From: a bacterium HR40
Lineage (GTDB): Bacteria > Pseudomonadota > Alphaproteobacteria > Geminicoccales > Geminicoccaceae
Assembly (NCBI GenBank): GCA_002898275.1
Contig: BEIQ01000001.1
Span: 737,899 to 801,898 of the forward strand
Reading direction: 5' to 3'
DNA length: 64,000 nucleotides
The notes under the pieces were generated by a model. It had not been told where the DNA came from and made no database searches. It saw only the letters and a program-made list of their open reading frames with translations. The translations under genes were made by a program, and so were the position numbers. Position 1 is the stretch's first letter, and every line of letters begins with the position of its first letter. This document shows, piece by piece, positions 26,332 through 35,088 of the stretch.

Positions 26332-27000
26332 GTGCTGCGCGTCGCCGTACTGATCTCGGGCACCGGCACCAACCTCCAGGCGTTGCTCGATGCCACGGGG
26401 ACGGGTGTCGTGCCCGCCCGTATCGTGCTCGTGGTGTCGAGCCGCGAGGATGCCGGCGGACTCGCGCGGGCGGAGCGCGCAGGTGTGCCGACGGCAGTGG
26501 TACGCCCCGAGGACTATGCCGATCGAGAGGCCTTCGATCTCGCTATCGACGACATCCTGAGACGTCAGGAGATCGACCTCGTTTGCCTGGCTGGCTGGAT
26601 GCGCATCCTGGGCCGAAGCTTTGTCGAACGCTGGATCGACCGCATCCTCAACATCCACCCCTCCTTGCTGCCCGCGTTCCGGGGTCTCGAGACCCATGCG
26701 CGGGTGCTCGAGGCGGGCCTGCCGGTCACCGGTTGCACCGTGCATTTCGTGCGTCCGGAAATCGATGCCGGCCCGGTATTGGTGCAGGGGATCGTGCCGG
26801 TGTTGCCGCAGGACACGGCGGAGAGCCTCAGACTGCGCGTGCTCGAGGTGGAGCATCGAATCTATCCACGGGCCCTCGCCCTCGTCGCCTCGGGCCGGGT
26901 CCGCGTCGAGGGCGAGAAGGTGCAGATCGCGGACGAACGGCCCGGCGAGCGACTCGTGGTGCACCCGCTGGTCCTCGCCTTGGCCGCTGCTTCCAGCTGA
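26332..27000 (+). CDS. purN: Phosphoribosylglycinamide formyltransferase
   Basis: A 222-residue GAR transformylase that uses 10-formyl-THF. The N-terminal LISGTGTNLQALLDA loop binds the phosphate of GAR; the catalytic Asn-His-Asp triad is represented by NIHPSLLPAFRGLETHAR and GCTVHFVRPEIDAGPV. GTG is the start codon, one base after purM. The stop lies one base from the stop of the convergent endolysin-like gene, leaving no room for a terminator. Confidence 0.96.
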   Translation: MLRVAVLISGTGTNLQALLDATGTGVVPARIVLVVSSREDAGGLARAERAGVPTAVVRPEDYADREAFDLAIDDILRRQEIDLVCLAGWMRILGRSFVERWIDRILNIHPSLLPAFRGLETHARVLEAGLPVTGCTVHFVRPEIDAGPVLVQGIVPVLPQDTAESLRLRVLEVEHRIYPRALALVASGRVRVEGEKVQIADERPGERLVVHPLVLALAAASS

Positions 27001-27001
27001 C

Positions 27002-27844
27002 CTAGGCGGCGCGCAGCTCCTCGCGCGAGGCTAGCCAGACCGCATCCGGAATGCGGCGGTCGCCGATCCGGAAGGCCTCGCGGAAACGCTCGTAGCCGTG
27101 ACTGGCACCATTCACCAGCCGCCGGGCGCGCAGCAAATCTCCCTCGAACACCGCCCGTTTGATCGCCCGTTTGCGCTCGAACAGGAAGAAAGCGAGCAGG
27201 CGAGCCGCGATCTCCGGTTCGTTCGCGCGCTCCGGTGCGTGCAGCAAGGCATCGCCAAGGCCGATCCCCGCACCGCAGCGACGGTAGTTGTCGCGACCGG
27301 TGAGCTGCACGAAGCCGCGCCCGCGATAGCGCGCCCCGTCGTCCGGACCGAGATTGCCGAGATCGCTCCGCCAGTCGTAGAGATCGAAGGGTCGGCCATC
27401 GGGCGAGGTGTTGAAGCGCGAGGGCCGTTCGTCCACGGGCTCGAACCCCTCGCTTTCCGCTCGGATGGTGGCCAGGGCCACGAGCACGAGCGGTTTGTCC
27501 TGAAGGCCGAAGGCGCGCAGCGCCTCGAGAACGAGGGGTAGATGGCGGCGAATGGGTCCGATGGGCGTATGGGGGAACATGTCGGAGACCAGTTCGACAT
27601 CGACCCAACGAGTGGCATCCGGCAGAGGCACGTCCGCCCCTGGCTCGAGGGCCCGCCAGGTAAGCGGCCCGACCACGCCGTCGGGCAGCAGGTCCGACGC
27701 GAGCTGAAAGGCGATCACCGCCGCCTCGGTCGCCGGCCCGAACCGACCGTCGATGCGGCCCGGTCGGAAACCCCGCTCGAGCAGCCGCCGCTGCAAACGC
27801 TCCACTTCAGGACCTTCGGCGCCGCGCCGTAGGACCGGATACAT
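27002..27844 (-). CDS. Peptidoglycan-binding / GH19-type lysozyme (endolysin-like)
   Basis: A 280-residue protein. Residues about 1-65 form a PG_binding_1 domain (VLRRGAEGPEVERLQRRL, then GRFGPATEAAVIAFQ). The rest is a glycoside hydrolase 19-type domain, with an Ala-Thr-Ile-Arg-Ala-Glu helix that should carry the first catalytic Glu (ALATIRAESEGF), the YRGRGFVQLTGRDNYRRCG substrate loop and VNGASHGYERF. There is no signal peptide, as in phage endolysins that need a holin. No phage genes are adjacent. Chitinase activity is possible but peptidoglycan is the likelier target. Confidence 0.87.
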   Translation of the reverse strand: MYPVLRRGAEGPEVERLQRRLLERGFRPGRIDGRFGPATEAAVIAFQLASDLLPDGVVGPLTWRALEPGADVPLPDATRWVDVELVSDMFPHTPIGPIRRHLPLVLEALRAFGLQDKPLVLVALATIRAESEGFEPVDERPSRFNTSPDGRPFDLYDWRSDLGNLGPDDGARYRGRGFVQLTGRDNYRRCGAGIGLGDALLHAPERANEPEIAARLLAFFLFERKRAIKRAVFEGDLLRARRLVNGASHGYERFREAFRIGDRRIPDAVWLASREELRAA

Positions 27845-27861
27845 ACCGATCTCCCATGCTG

Positions 27862-27890
27862 TTGCGACGCCTTGCTATCATAGGTTTAAT
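27862..27890 (+). promoter_or_regulatory. Predicted sigma-70 promoter for dapF-mtaB-ftsY, with inverted repeat
   Basis: TTGCGA (27862-27867), a 17-base spacer and TTTAAT (27885-27890) match consensus in four and five of six positions. This is one of the best promoter matches in the window and sits in an AT-rich patch about 90 bases before dapF. TTGCTA (27872-27877) and TAGCAA (27895-27900) form an inverted repeat that brackets the -10 box and could be an operator. Confidence 0.5.
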
Positions 27891-27982
27891 TTCCTAGCAA
27901 CGGCCTTGCCTCCCCTGCCGCCGCTGGCGCGGATCGTTTCTCCCCGTTGCCGGCGGCTCCTTCCGGCGCATTATTGACGCCC

Positions 27983-28816
27983 ATGGAGACGCGATCCTTC
28001 GTCAAAATGCAGGGCTGCGGCAACGATTTCGCGATCTTCGACGGTCGCGACCGACCGCTCGTCCTGCACCCGGAGCTCGTGCGGCGGCTCGCCGATCGCC
28101 GGAGAGGTATCGGCTTCGACCAGCTGATCCTCCTCGAAAGGGACGAACGGGCAGCGGCCTTCGTGCGTTTCTTCAACGCCGATGGCAGCGAAAGCGGCGC
28201 TTGTGGCAACGGCACCCGCTGTGTCGCTCGGCTGCTCGCCGACGAGCTCGGATGCCGCGCACTGACGCTCGCTACCCGAGCCGGCCTCTTGCCTTGTCGC
28301 GTGCATGCCCCCGACCGGGTCGAAGTCGAGATGCCCGAGCCGCGGCTGCGCTGGAACGAAATCCCGCTGGCGCGGCCGCTCGACACGCTGGCGATCGAGC
28401 TCGGTCCGGAAGGTCTGCCACCGGCGGTCGCGGTGTCCATGGGCAACCCGCATGCGGTGCTGTTCGTGGACGATCTGGACCGAACCGATGTCGCTCGGCT
28501 CGGTGCCGAACTCGAGCACCATCCGCTCTTTCCCGAGCGGGTCAATGTCGGCTTCGCGCAGCTGCTCGCCCCCGGGCGGCTGCGGCTGCGGGTGTTCGAG
28601 CGCGGCAGCGGGTTGACCCCGGCCTGCGGCAGCGGGGCCTGTGCCGCCCTGGTCGCGGCGGTACGCCGTGGCATTGTCCGCGATCGGGCGACGCTCATAT
28701 TGGACGGCGGCGAATTGGAAGTCTTTTGGGCAGGCGCGGGGCCGGTCCACATGATCGGTCCTGCCGCCTACTGCTACCGCGGCATCCTCGAGCCCCTGCA
28801 TCCGGAACCGCTGTGA
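27983..28816 (+). CDS. dapF: Diaminopimelate epimerase
   Basis: A 277-residue epimerase that converts LL- to meso-diaminopimelate for lysine and peptidoglycan. The two catalytic cysteines are present: Cys74 in ACGNGTRC and the second in ACGSGACAAL (about 215). The N-terminus FVKMQGCGNDF is standard and sets the ATG at 27983. mtaB follows with a GTGA overlap. Confidence 0.97.
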   Translation: METRSFVKMQGCGNDFAIFDGRDRPLVLHPELVRRLADRRRGIGFDQLILLERDERAAAFVRFFNADGSESGACGNGTRCVARLLADELGCRALTLATRAGLLPCRVHAPDRVEVEMPEPRLRWNEIPLARPLDTLAIELGPEGLPPAVAVSMGNPHAVLFVDDLDRTDVARLGAELEHHPLFPERVNVGFAQLLAPGRLRLRVFERGSGLTPACGSGACAALVAAVRRGIVRDRATLILDGGELEVFWAGAGPVHMIGPAAYCYRGILEPLHPEPL

Positions 28817-30072
28817 GCGAACCCATCGTCGTCACCCTCGGCTGCCGTCTCAACGCCTTCGAGTCGGAGGTGATCCGTCGGCACGCGCGCGCTGCGGGGC
28901 TCGCCGATACCGTCATCGTCCATACCTGTGCCGTCACCGCCGAGGCCGAACGCCAAGCGCGACAGGCAGTGCGGCGCGCTCGCCGCGAATATCCGCGCGC
29001 CCGGATCGTGGTCACCGGCTGTGCCGCCCAGATCGACCCCGAACGCTGGGCCGCGATGCCCGAGGTCGACCATGTCCTCGGCAATGGCGACAAGTTGTTG
29101 CCGGAGACGTGGCAAAGGCTCGCTCGTGGCGGCGAGCGACTCCTGGTCTCGGACCCGAACCGGCTGCGCACGCTCGCCCCGCATCTGCTCGAGGGCTTCG
29201 ATGGTCGTACCCGCGCCTTCGTCCAGGTCCAACAGGGCTGCGACCACCGTTGCACCTTCTGCATCATCCCCCTCGGCCGCGGCCGCAGCCGCAGCCTGCC
29301 AGCTCCGGAAACCGTGGCGCAGGTGCGCACCCTCGTCGACGCCGGCTATCGCGAGGTGGTGCTGACGGGGGTCGACCTCACCTCCTGGGGCCGGGACCTC
29401 GAGGGAACTCCGACCTTGGGCGTCCTCGTCCGCCAGATCCTGCGCGAGGTGCCAGAGCTCCCGCGGTTGCGGCTCTCTTCGGTCGATCCGGCGGAAGTCG
29501 ATGACGCGTTGCGAACCGCTTTCGCCGAGGAGGCGCGGTTGATGCCGCATCTCCACCTTTCGGTGCAGGCCGGCGACGATCTGGTGCTCAAGCGGATGAG
29601 ACGACGGCACTCGCGGGCGGATGTGCTGCGGCTGGTTGCGGAGCTGCGCCGGTTGCGCCCCGACATGGCCTTCGGCGCCGATCTCATTGCCGGCTTTCCC
29701 ACCGAGAGCGAAGAGATGTTCGCCCGCACTCTGGCGCTCGTGGAGGAAGCCGATCTCGTGTATTTGCACGTATTCCCTTATTCGCCGCGGGCCGGAACGC
29801 CGGCAGCCCGCATGCCGCAGCTGCCGGTGGTCGTGCGTCGGGAACGGGCTGCACGGCTCAGAGAGCTCGGCCGCTGCCGGCTCGAAGCCTTTCTCGCGGC
29901 GCAGGTGGGAGCGCGACGTACGCTGCTCGTCGAGCGCGACGGCGGTGGACGGACCGAACAGTTTGCGCGGGCGCGGCTGGAAGCCCCGATACCGGTACCG
30001 CCCGGCACGCTTATCGCGGTGCGCGCGACCGGCGTCGTCGGGGATGCGCTGCTCGTGAGGCCCGAGGCATGA
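28813..30072 (+). CDS. mtaB: tRNA (N6-L-threonylcarbamoyladenosine37-C2)-methylthiotransferase
   Basis: A 419-residue radical-SAM methylthiotransferase that converts t6A37 to ms2t6A37 in tRNA. Three N-terminal cysteines (LGCRLNAFES, HTCAVTAEA, VTGCAAQ) should bind the auxiliary 4Fe-4S cluster, and QGCDHRCTFCIIP holds the radical-SAM cluster. LGCRLN with Arg rather than Gln and the GRGRSRS form point to MtaB rather than MiaB. A C-terminal TRAM-like part follows. The GTG start overlaps the dapF stop; the stop overlaps the ftsY ATG. Confidence 0.93.
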   Translation: MSEPIVVTLGCRLNAFESEVIRRHARAAGLADTVIVHTCAVTAEAERQARQAVRRARREYPRARIVVTGCAAQIDPERWAAMPEVDHVLGNGDKLLPETWQRLARGGERLLVSDPNRLRTLAPHLLEGFDGRTRAFVQVQQGCDHRCTFCIIPLGRGRSRSLPAPETVAQVRTLVDAGYREVVLTGVDLTSWGRDLEGTPTLGVLVRQILREVPELPRLRLSSVDPAEVDDALRTAFAEEARLMPHLHLSVQAGDDLVLKRMRRRHSRADVLRLVAELRRLRPDMAFGADLIAGFPTESEEMFARTLALVEEADLVYLHVFPYSPRAGTPAARMPQLPVVVRRERAARLRELGRCRLEAFLAAQVGARRTLLVERDGGGRTEQFARARLEAPIPVPPGTLIAVRATGVVGDALLVRPEA

Positions 30073-31010
30073 GCGAGCCCAAAAGGGGATTCTGGCAGCG
30101 CTTGCGCGCTGGCCTCGCGCGTTCCTCGAGCGCGCTCAAGGCCACGATCGGCAGTATCGTTCGCCGCCGGCGGCTCGATCAGGCGCTCCTCGACGAGCTC
30201 GAGGAGGCCCTCATTCTCGCCGATCTCGGGGTGGAGGTGGCGCAGGAGCTGGTCGAGGGGCTCCGGCGGGAGCGGTTCGGCCGCGAGGTCTCGGAGGAGG
30301 AGGTGCGCACGCTGCTCGCGACGCACATCGCGCGCATCCTCGAGCCGGTGGCCCAGCCTCTTCCCGAGCGGCCGCAACACCGGCCGCGTACCATCCTCGT
30401 CGCGGGCGTCAACGGGGTCGGCAAGACCACGACCATCGGCAAGCTCGCTGCGGCGATGAGACGGCAAGGCAAACGGGTGATCCTCGCCGCCTGCGACACC
30501 TTCCGCGCGGCAGCCGTGGAGCAGCTCGCGATCTGGGGCGAGCGCAGCGGCTGTCCGGTGGTCACCGGTGCCGCCGGCGCCGATCCCGCCGGCCTTGCGT
30601 ACGAGGCGCTGCAGCGGGCGCGCCGGGAGGGTTACGACGAACTCTTGATCGACACCGCCGGTCGGCTGCAGAACCGGCGCGAACTCATGGAGGAGCTCGC
30701 CAAGATCGTGCGGGTGCTGCGCAAGCTCGACCCCTCGGCGCCCCAGGACGTGCTGCTCGTACTCGACGCCACCACCGGCCAGAACGCCCACTCCCAAATG
30801 ACCATCTTCCGCGAGATGGTCGACGTCACCGGGCTCGTGGTGACCAAACTCGACGGCACCGCCAAGGGTGGCGTGGTGGTCGCCCTCGCCCGCCGTTTTG
30901 GCTTGCCGGTGCACGCGATCGGCGTGGGCGAGGACATCGAGGATCTCAGGCCGTTCGATCCCGAGGCCTTCGCCCGCGCCCTTCTCGGGCTCGAAGAGAC
31001 GGTTTTTTGA
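30069..31010 (+). CDS. ftsY: Signal recognition particle receptor
   Basis: A 313-residue SRP-family GTPase that docks SRP-ribosome complexes at the inner membrane. The short basic N-terminal helix replaces the long acidic A domain of E. coli. The G1 loop GVNGVGKT is at 113-120, then DTFRAAAVEQL, the G3 loop DTAGRLQN and the G4 motif TKLDGTAKGG. Translation is coupled to mtaB through an ATGA overlap. Confidence 0.97.
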   Translation: MSEPKRGFWQRLRAGLARSSSALKATIGSIVRRRRLDQALLDELEEALILADLGVEVAQELVEGLRRERFGREVSEEEVRTLLATHIARILEPVAQPLPERPQHRPRTILVAGVNGVGKTTTIGKLAAAMRRQGKRVILAACDTFRAAAVEQLAIWGERSGCPVVTGAAGADPAGLAYEALQRARREGYDELLIDTAGRLQNRRELMEELAKIVRVLRKLDPSAPQDVLLVLDATTGQNAHSQMTIFREMVDVTGLVVTKLDGTAKGGVVVALARRFGLPVHAIGVGEDIEDLRPFDPEAFARALLGLEETVF

Positions 31011-31041
31011 CCGCGCAGCGGAACGCCGGAGCTCGCCCGCC

Positions 31042-31512
31042 ATGTCGCGTCGGATCGTCGAGACCCTCCTCGGAGCCATCGTGCTCGCCGTCGCTTTTGG
31101 CTTCCTCGCCTGGGCCTATAGCCGAAGCAATGTCGCGCGACCCGACGGCTACACCCTCTACGCTCGCTTCGACAGCATCGATGGGCTGGAGATCGGCGCG
31201 GATGTGCGAGTGAGCGGCATTCGAGTCGGCAAAGTCACGGGGGCCGAGCTCGATCCCGAGACCTACCGGGCGCGCGTCGCCTTCGACGTCCGCCGCGACC
31301 TCGAACTGCCGCGCGACAGCTCCGCCGCCGTCGTGAGCAGCGGTCTTTTCGGCAGCAAATATCTCGCCATCGTGCCAGGCGCCGAGCCGGAGATGCTCAA
31401 ACCCGGCGAGGAGATCACCCTCACCCAGTCGTCGATCAACCTCGAGACCCTGATCGGCAAGTTCCTGTTCGGCGGAACGGTCGGGGGCAGCCAGGAAAAG
31501 GGTGCGCCATGA
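31042..31512 (+). CDS. mlaD: MlaD-type MCE domain protein of phospholipid transport
   Basis: A 156-residue protein with an N-terminal membrane anchor (about 8-27) and a single MCE domain (VRVSGIRVGKVTGAEL, then SSGLFGSKYLAIVPG). MlaD forms a hexameric ring on the MlaFEDB ABC complex that carries phospholipids between membranes. The mlaF and mlaE genes are not here. It stands 31 bases after ftsY and overlaps the DUF2155 gene by four bases. Confidence 0.92.
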   Translation: MSRRIVETLLGAIVLAVAFGFLAWAYSRSNVARPDGYTLYARFDSIDGLEIGADVRVSGIRVGKVTGAELDPETYRARVAFDVRRDLELPRDSSAAVVSSGLFGSKYLAIVPGAEPEMLKPGEEITLTQSSINLETLIGKFLFGGTVGGSQEKGAP

Positions 31513-31940
31513 CCCGGCCAGTCGCTCTCGCGCTGGTTCCCCTCCTGTTCCTGTCCGCCGCCAGTGCCGTCCGGGCGGCGGCCGAGCTGCCGTTCGCGGT
31601 GGTGGTGTTACAGGGACTCGACAAGATCACCGCGCGTACCCGGCACTTCCGGGTACGGGTGGGCGAGACGTCGCGGTTCGGCACCCTCGAGATCACCGCC
31701 GAAGCGTGTTTCGAGACTCCGCCGATCGAGCCACCGGAGAGTGCCGCCTTCCTGCGCATCGATGCCGTCGATCCGGGAAGGCCGCGGCAACGCGCCTTCA
31801 GTGGCTGGATGTTCGCCTCCTCGCCGTCCCTCTCGGCGCTCGAGCATCCGGTCTATGACGTCTGGGTCGTCGATTGCGAGGAGCCCCTCACCGCCGCGGC
31901 AACCTCCTCTCCCTCGCCGCCGCCCGCGAACAGCGAATAG
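31509..31940 (+). CDS. DUF2155 exported protein
   Basis: A 143-residue protein with a signal peptide (about 1-22). The DUF2155 region contains VVVLQGLDKITARTRHF, CFETPPIEPPESAAFLRI, the GWMFASSPSLSALEHP segment and YDVWVVDC, all typical. It is a small periplasmic protein found mainly in alphaproteobacteria, of unknown role, often next to mlaD. The 3' end overlaps the 3' end of aat on the other strand by 88 bases, including the conserved VWVVDC. Confidence 0.92.
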   Translation: MTRPVALALVPLLFLSAASAVRAAAELPFAVVVLQGLDKITARTRHFRVRVGETSRFGTLEITAEACFETPPIEPPESAAFLRIDAVDPGRPRQRAFSGWMFASSPSLSALEHPVYDVWVVDCEEPLTAAATSSPSPPPANSE

Positions 31941-32551
31941 GCCAAAGATCCCGGTTGACGCGGCCAGCTCGCCCGGCGGATCACTGCCCGCCGCAGGCGG
32001 ATGCGGTAGTCCTGTCGGCTGATCTCGATGGCACCGAAGCGCCTGAGGTGATCGGTGACGAATTGGGTATCGAGCAGCTCGAAGCCGCCGACGCGCAGCC
32101 GACAGACGAGCTCCACGAGGGCCACCTTGCTCGCGTCGCGCACCCGGCTGAACATGCTCTCGCCGAAGAACGCGCCACCCAGGGCCACGCCATAGAGCCC
32201 GCCCACCAGCCGACCCTCCTGCCAGCATTCGACGCTATGGGCAAAGCCGCGCTCGGCCATCGCGACATAGGCGTCGATGAGCTCGTCGTTGAGCCAGGTG
32301 CGGGGACGATCCGAAGTGGGTTCGGCGCAGGCGTGCACGACCTCCGAGAAGGCGTGGTCGATGCGGATCTCGAAGGGCCGCTTGCGCAGGGTCTTCTTGA
32401 GACTGCGCGGGATGTGGAAGCGGTCGAGGGGGATCACACCCCGGCGGATGGGATCGAGCCAGTGGATGGTCGGATCGTCCCGATCCTTCGCCATCGGGAA
32501 AAGGCCGTTGGCATAGGCGCTGAGGATCAGTTCCGGCGGCAGGGCCAGCAT
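31853..32551 (-). CDS. aat: Leucyl/phenylalanyl-tRNA--protein transferase
   Basis: A 232-residue transferase that adds Leu or Phe to N-terminal Arg/Lys, creating N-degrons for ClpAP. Marks are the YANGLFPMAKD start, WLDPIRRGVIPLDRFHIPRSL, GGLYGVALGGAFFGESMF and LLDTQFVTDHLRRFG. ATG 32551 gives the normal start (MLALPPELILSAYANG); the upstream frame extension would lie inside accC. It is the last gene of aroQ-accB-accC-aat. The conserved tail ends in TQTS, coded within the overlap with DUF2155. Confidence 0.95.
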   Translation of the reverse strand: MLALPPELILSAYANGLFPMAKDRDDPTIHWLDPIRRGVIPLDRFHIPRSLKKTLRKRPFEIRIDHAFSEVVHACAEPTSDRPRTWLNDELIDAYVAMAERGFAHSVECWQEGRLVGGLYGVALGGAFFGESMFSRVRDASKVALVELVCRLRVGGFELLDTQFVTDHLRRFGAIEISRQDYRIRLRRAVIRRASWPRQPGSLAYSLFAGGGEGEEVAAAVRGSSQSTTQTS

Positions 32552-32591
32552 GACGCGCTCCGATCTCCGCCCCGAGCGCCGTCCCCGGCGC

Positions 32592-33938
32592 TCAACTCCG
32601 GCGGGCTTCGAGGAAACGCTCGAGCCAGCCGATGTCGTATGTTCCGGTGAGCATTTGTTCACTCTCGACAATGGCGCGCAAGAGGGACATCGTCGAGGGC
32701 GTACCGTCGACGACGAACTCGCCGAGACTGCGCCGCGCCCGCGCTAGGCAGCGGGGACGGTCGCGGTCGTGCACGACGAGCTTGGCGATCAGGCTGTCAT
32801 AGTAGGGCGGGATGGTATAGCCGGCATAGAGATGGGAATCGACCCTCACCCCCGGACCACCGGCCGGATGCCAGGCGGTGACGCGGCCAGGGGCGGGCAG
32901 CATGGTCTCCGGATCCTCGGCGGTGATGCGAAATTCCATCGCGTGGCCGCGGATCTCGAGATCGTCCTGGTCGAAATCGAGGGGTTCGCCCGCTGCGATC
33001 CGGATTTGCTCGCGCACGAGATCGACGCCGGTGATCATTTCGGTCACCGGATGCTCGACCTGAATGCGGGTGTTCATCTCGATGAAGTAGAATTGGCCAT
33101 CGGCCCACAGGAACTCGACCGTTCCGGCGCCCACATAGCCGAGCTGACGCATGGCCTCGACCACTCGACTGCCGATGGCGGCGCGCGCGGCATCGTCGAG
33201 AACCGGCGAAGGCGCCTCCTCGATCACCTTCTGGTGGCGACGCTGGATCGAGCAGTCGCGCTCGAACAGATGGACGACATTGCCGTGCCGGTCGCCCAAC
33301 ACCTGGATCTCGATGTGGCGGGGTCGATCGAGGAACTTCTCGATATAGACCCGATCGTCGCCGAAGCCGGCACGGGCCTCGCTGCGCGCGAGATCGAACG
33401 CTCGCGGCAGATCGCCGGGATCGCGGACCACCACCATGCCGCGTCCTCCGCCGCCCGCCACCGCTTTGATCAGCACGGGATAGCCGATCTCGGCGGCGAT
33501 CCGCGCCGCCTCCTCGCGGCTGCGCACCGCCCCGTCGCTGCCCGGCACCACCGGCACGCCGAGCTCCCGCATCTTCGCCTTCGCTCGGATCTTGTCGCCC
33601 ATGACCCGAATGTGCTCGGGATCCGGGCCGATGAAGACATAGCCGTGTTCGCGCACCATCTCGGCGAACTCGGGGTTCTCGGCGAGAAAGCCGTAGCCCG
33701 GATGGATGGCATCGGCCCCGGTGATTTCCGCGGCGGCCAGGATCGCGGCCTTGTCGAGGTAGGAGCGGGCGGCGGGCGGCGGACCGATGCAGACGCTCTC
33801 GTCGGCGAGGCGGACGTGCATGGCGCCAGCGTCGGCAGTCGAATGGACGGCGACGGTGGCGATGTCGAGTTCGCGGCACGCCCGCAGGATGCGCACCGCG
33901 ATCTCGCCCCGATTGGCGATGAGCACCTTGCGGATCAC
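32592..33938 (-). CDS. accC: Acetyl-CoA carboxylase, biotin carboxylase subunit
   Basis: A 448-residue ATP-grasp enzyme that carboxylates biotin on AccB, the first step of fatty-acid synthesis. The N-terminus KVLIANRGEIAVRILRAC, the glycine-rich loop AVAGGGGRGM, and the catalytic stretch EMNTRIQVEHPVTE are all present. It follows accB by nine bases and precedes aat by 40. Confidence 0.97.
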   Translation of the reverse strand: MIRKVLIANRGEIAVRILRACRELDIATVAVHSTADAGAMHVRLADESVCIGPPPAARSYLDKAAILAAAEITGADAIHPGYGFLAENPEFAEMVREHGYVFIGPDPEHIRVMGDKIRAKAKMRELGVPVVPGSDGAVRSREEAARIAAEIGYPVLIKAVAGGGGRGMVVVRDPGDLPRAFDLARSEARAGFGDDRVYIEKFLDRPRHIEIQVLGDRHGNVVHLFERDCSIQRRHQKVIEEAPSPVLDDAARAAIGSRVVEAMRQLGYVGAGTVEFLWADGQFYFIEMNTRIQVEHPVTEMITGVDLVREQIRIAAGEPLDFDQDDLEIRGHAMEFRITAEDPETMLPAPGRVTAWHPAGGPGVRVDSHLYAGYTIPPYYDSLIAKLVVHDRDRPRCLARARRSLGEFVVDGTPSTMSLLRAIVESEQMLTGTYDIGWLERFLEARRS

Positions 33939-33947
33939 CGCGCTTCC

Positions 33948-34430
33948 TCAAGCGATCACGAGCAAGGGTTCGCCATATTCGACGGGCTGGGCGTTCTCGA
34001 CGAAGATCCGAACGATCTTCCCGGCCCGCGGCGCGCGGATCTGGTTCATGACCTTCATCGCCTCGATGATGAGCAGCGTCTGTCCTGCCTCCACCACATC
34101 GCCCACCTGCACGAACGGGGGAGCTCCCGGCTCCGGTGCCAGGTACACCGTGCCGACCATGGGTGCCGTGAGCGTGCCTTCCGGCAGGGCGTCGCTGGCC
34201 GTAAGTGCCGTGGTCTCGGCTTGGACCGCCGTCCCCGAGGCTCCGGCCGGGGGTACCGGCAAACCCTGGGGCGCGAGCACGTAGTGGACACCCGGCGGGG
34301 TGGAGGCGATCGCTCGCGTCAGACGGATGCGAGTCTCCCCCTGGCTGATCTCGATCTCCGCGAGCCCGCTCTTCTCGAGCAGGCTGGCGAGCCGCTCGAT
34401 GAGCGCCGTATCGATATCGATCCCGCTCAT
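33948..34430 (-). CDS. accB: Acetyl-CoA carboxylase biotin carboxyl carrier protein
   Basis: A 160-residue BCCP. The C-terminal biotinyl domain carries Lys126 in IIEAMKVMN, and the thumb region ([21 protein letters not shown]) is typical. A Pro/Ala-rich linker (about 50-85) joins it to the N-terminal part. ATG 34430 overlaps the aroQ stop by four bases, so translation is coupled. Confidence 0.96.
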   Translation of the reverse strand: MSGIDIDTALIERLASLLEKSGLAEIEISQGETRIRLTRAIASTPPGVHYVLAPQGLPVPPAGASGTAVQAETTALTASDALPEGTLTAPMVGTVYLAPEPGAPPFVQVGDVVEAGQTLLIIEAMKVMNQIRAPRAGKIVRIFVENAQPVEYGEPLLVIA

Positions 34431-34891
34431 GAGCCCCCGCTCGGCTTCTCGCCACGACGGGCGATCATTCTGGCGGCCGCCTCGAGAGCCAGGACATAGC
34501 CGTCGGCACCGAAGCCGCAGATAATCCCCGTGGCCTTGAGGGAGACATAGGAGTGGTGCCGCCACGGCTCGCGACGGTGGATGTTGGAGAGATGGAGCTC
34601 GATCACCGGCCCGGGAAAGATGGCGATCGCATCCATGAGCGCGACGGAGGTATGGGTGAATGCGGCGGGGTTCAGGATGAGCGCATCGGCCCGCTCGCAG
34701 GCCTCCTGGATCCAACTCACCAGCTCGCCTTCGTGATTGCTTTGCCGGAACACCAGCTCGAGGCCGAGCCGCCGGGCCGCCTCGCGGCAGCTCGCCTCGA
34801 TCTCGGCGAGGGTGGTACGGCCGTAGATCTCGGGCTCCCGACGGCCCAGCATGTTGAGATTGGGGCCGTTCAGGAGGTAGACCGTGGGCAT
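34427..34891 (-). CDS. aroQ: 3-dehydroquinate dehydratase, type II
   Basis: A 154-residue dodecameric dehydratase of the shikimate pathway. The N-terminus [13 protein letters not shown], the catalytic Tyr23 in [12 protein letters not shown], the [10 protein letters not shown] loop, and the active-site His in [11 protein letters not shown] are all present. It opens the aroQ-accB-accC-aat operon and is divergent from the DUF1192-cob run. A promoter is predicted about 50 bases upstream. Confidence 0.97.
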   Translation of the reverse strand: MPTVYLLNGPNLNMLGRREPEIYGRTTLAEIEASCREAARRLGLELVFRQSNHEGELVSWIQEACERADALILNPAAFTHTSVALMDAIAIFPGPVIELHLSNIHRREPWRHHSYVSLKATGIICGFGADGYVLALEAAARMIARRGEKPSGGS

Positions 34892-34942
34892 CCGAGGACC
34901 TCTCGCGACGAGCCGGACGTGCGCCGGCAGGAGCCGCAGGGG

Positions 34943-34970
34943 CTTATAGCAGGCGAGGCGGGCGCGGCAA
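34943..34970 (-). promoter_or_regulatory. Predicted sigma-70 promoter for aroQ-accB-accC-aat
   Basis: Read on the minus strand: TTGCCG (34970-34965), a 16-base spacer and TATAAG (34948-34943), with TGC just before the -10 box giving an extended -10. The boxes match consensus in four and five of six positions. A start near 34936 leaves a leader of about 45 bases before aroQ. Confidence 0.45.
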
Positions 34971-35088
34971 GTCGGCCCTACCCGACCAGGGTCGGTGACC
35001 GAGCCGGGGTTTCGCCCGCCGATGGGACCCTGTACATGGATGTGTGTCCCGTGCAGGGACGGCGCCAGTGAGCAGCGGGACGAGGACC

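Noticed and set aside
34892-35088. Possible cobalamin riboswitch ahead of the cob run
   Set aside because: I could not find a B12-box-like sequence or the expected stems. A short CCGACC-AG-GGTCGG hairpin at 34982-34995 is too small to count.
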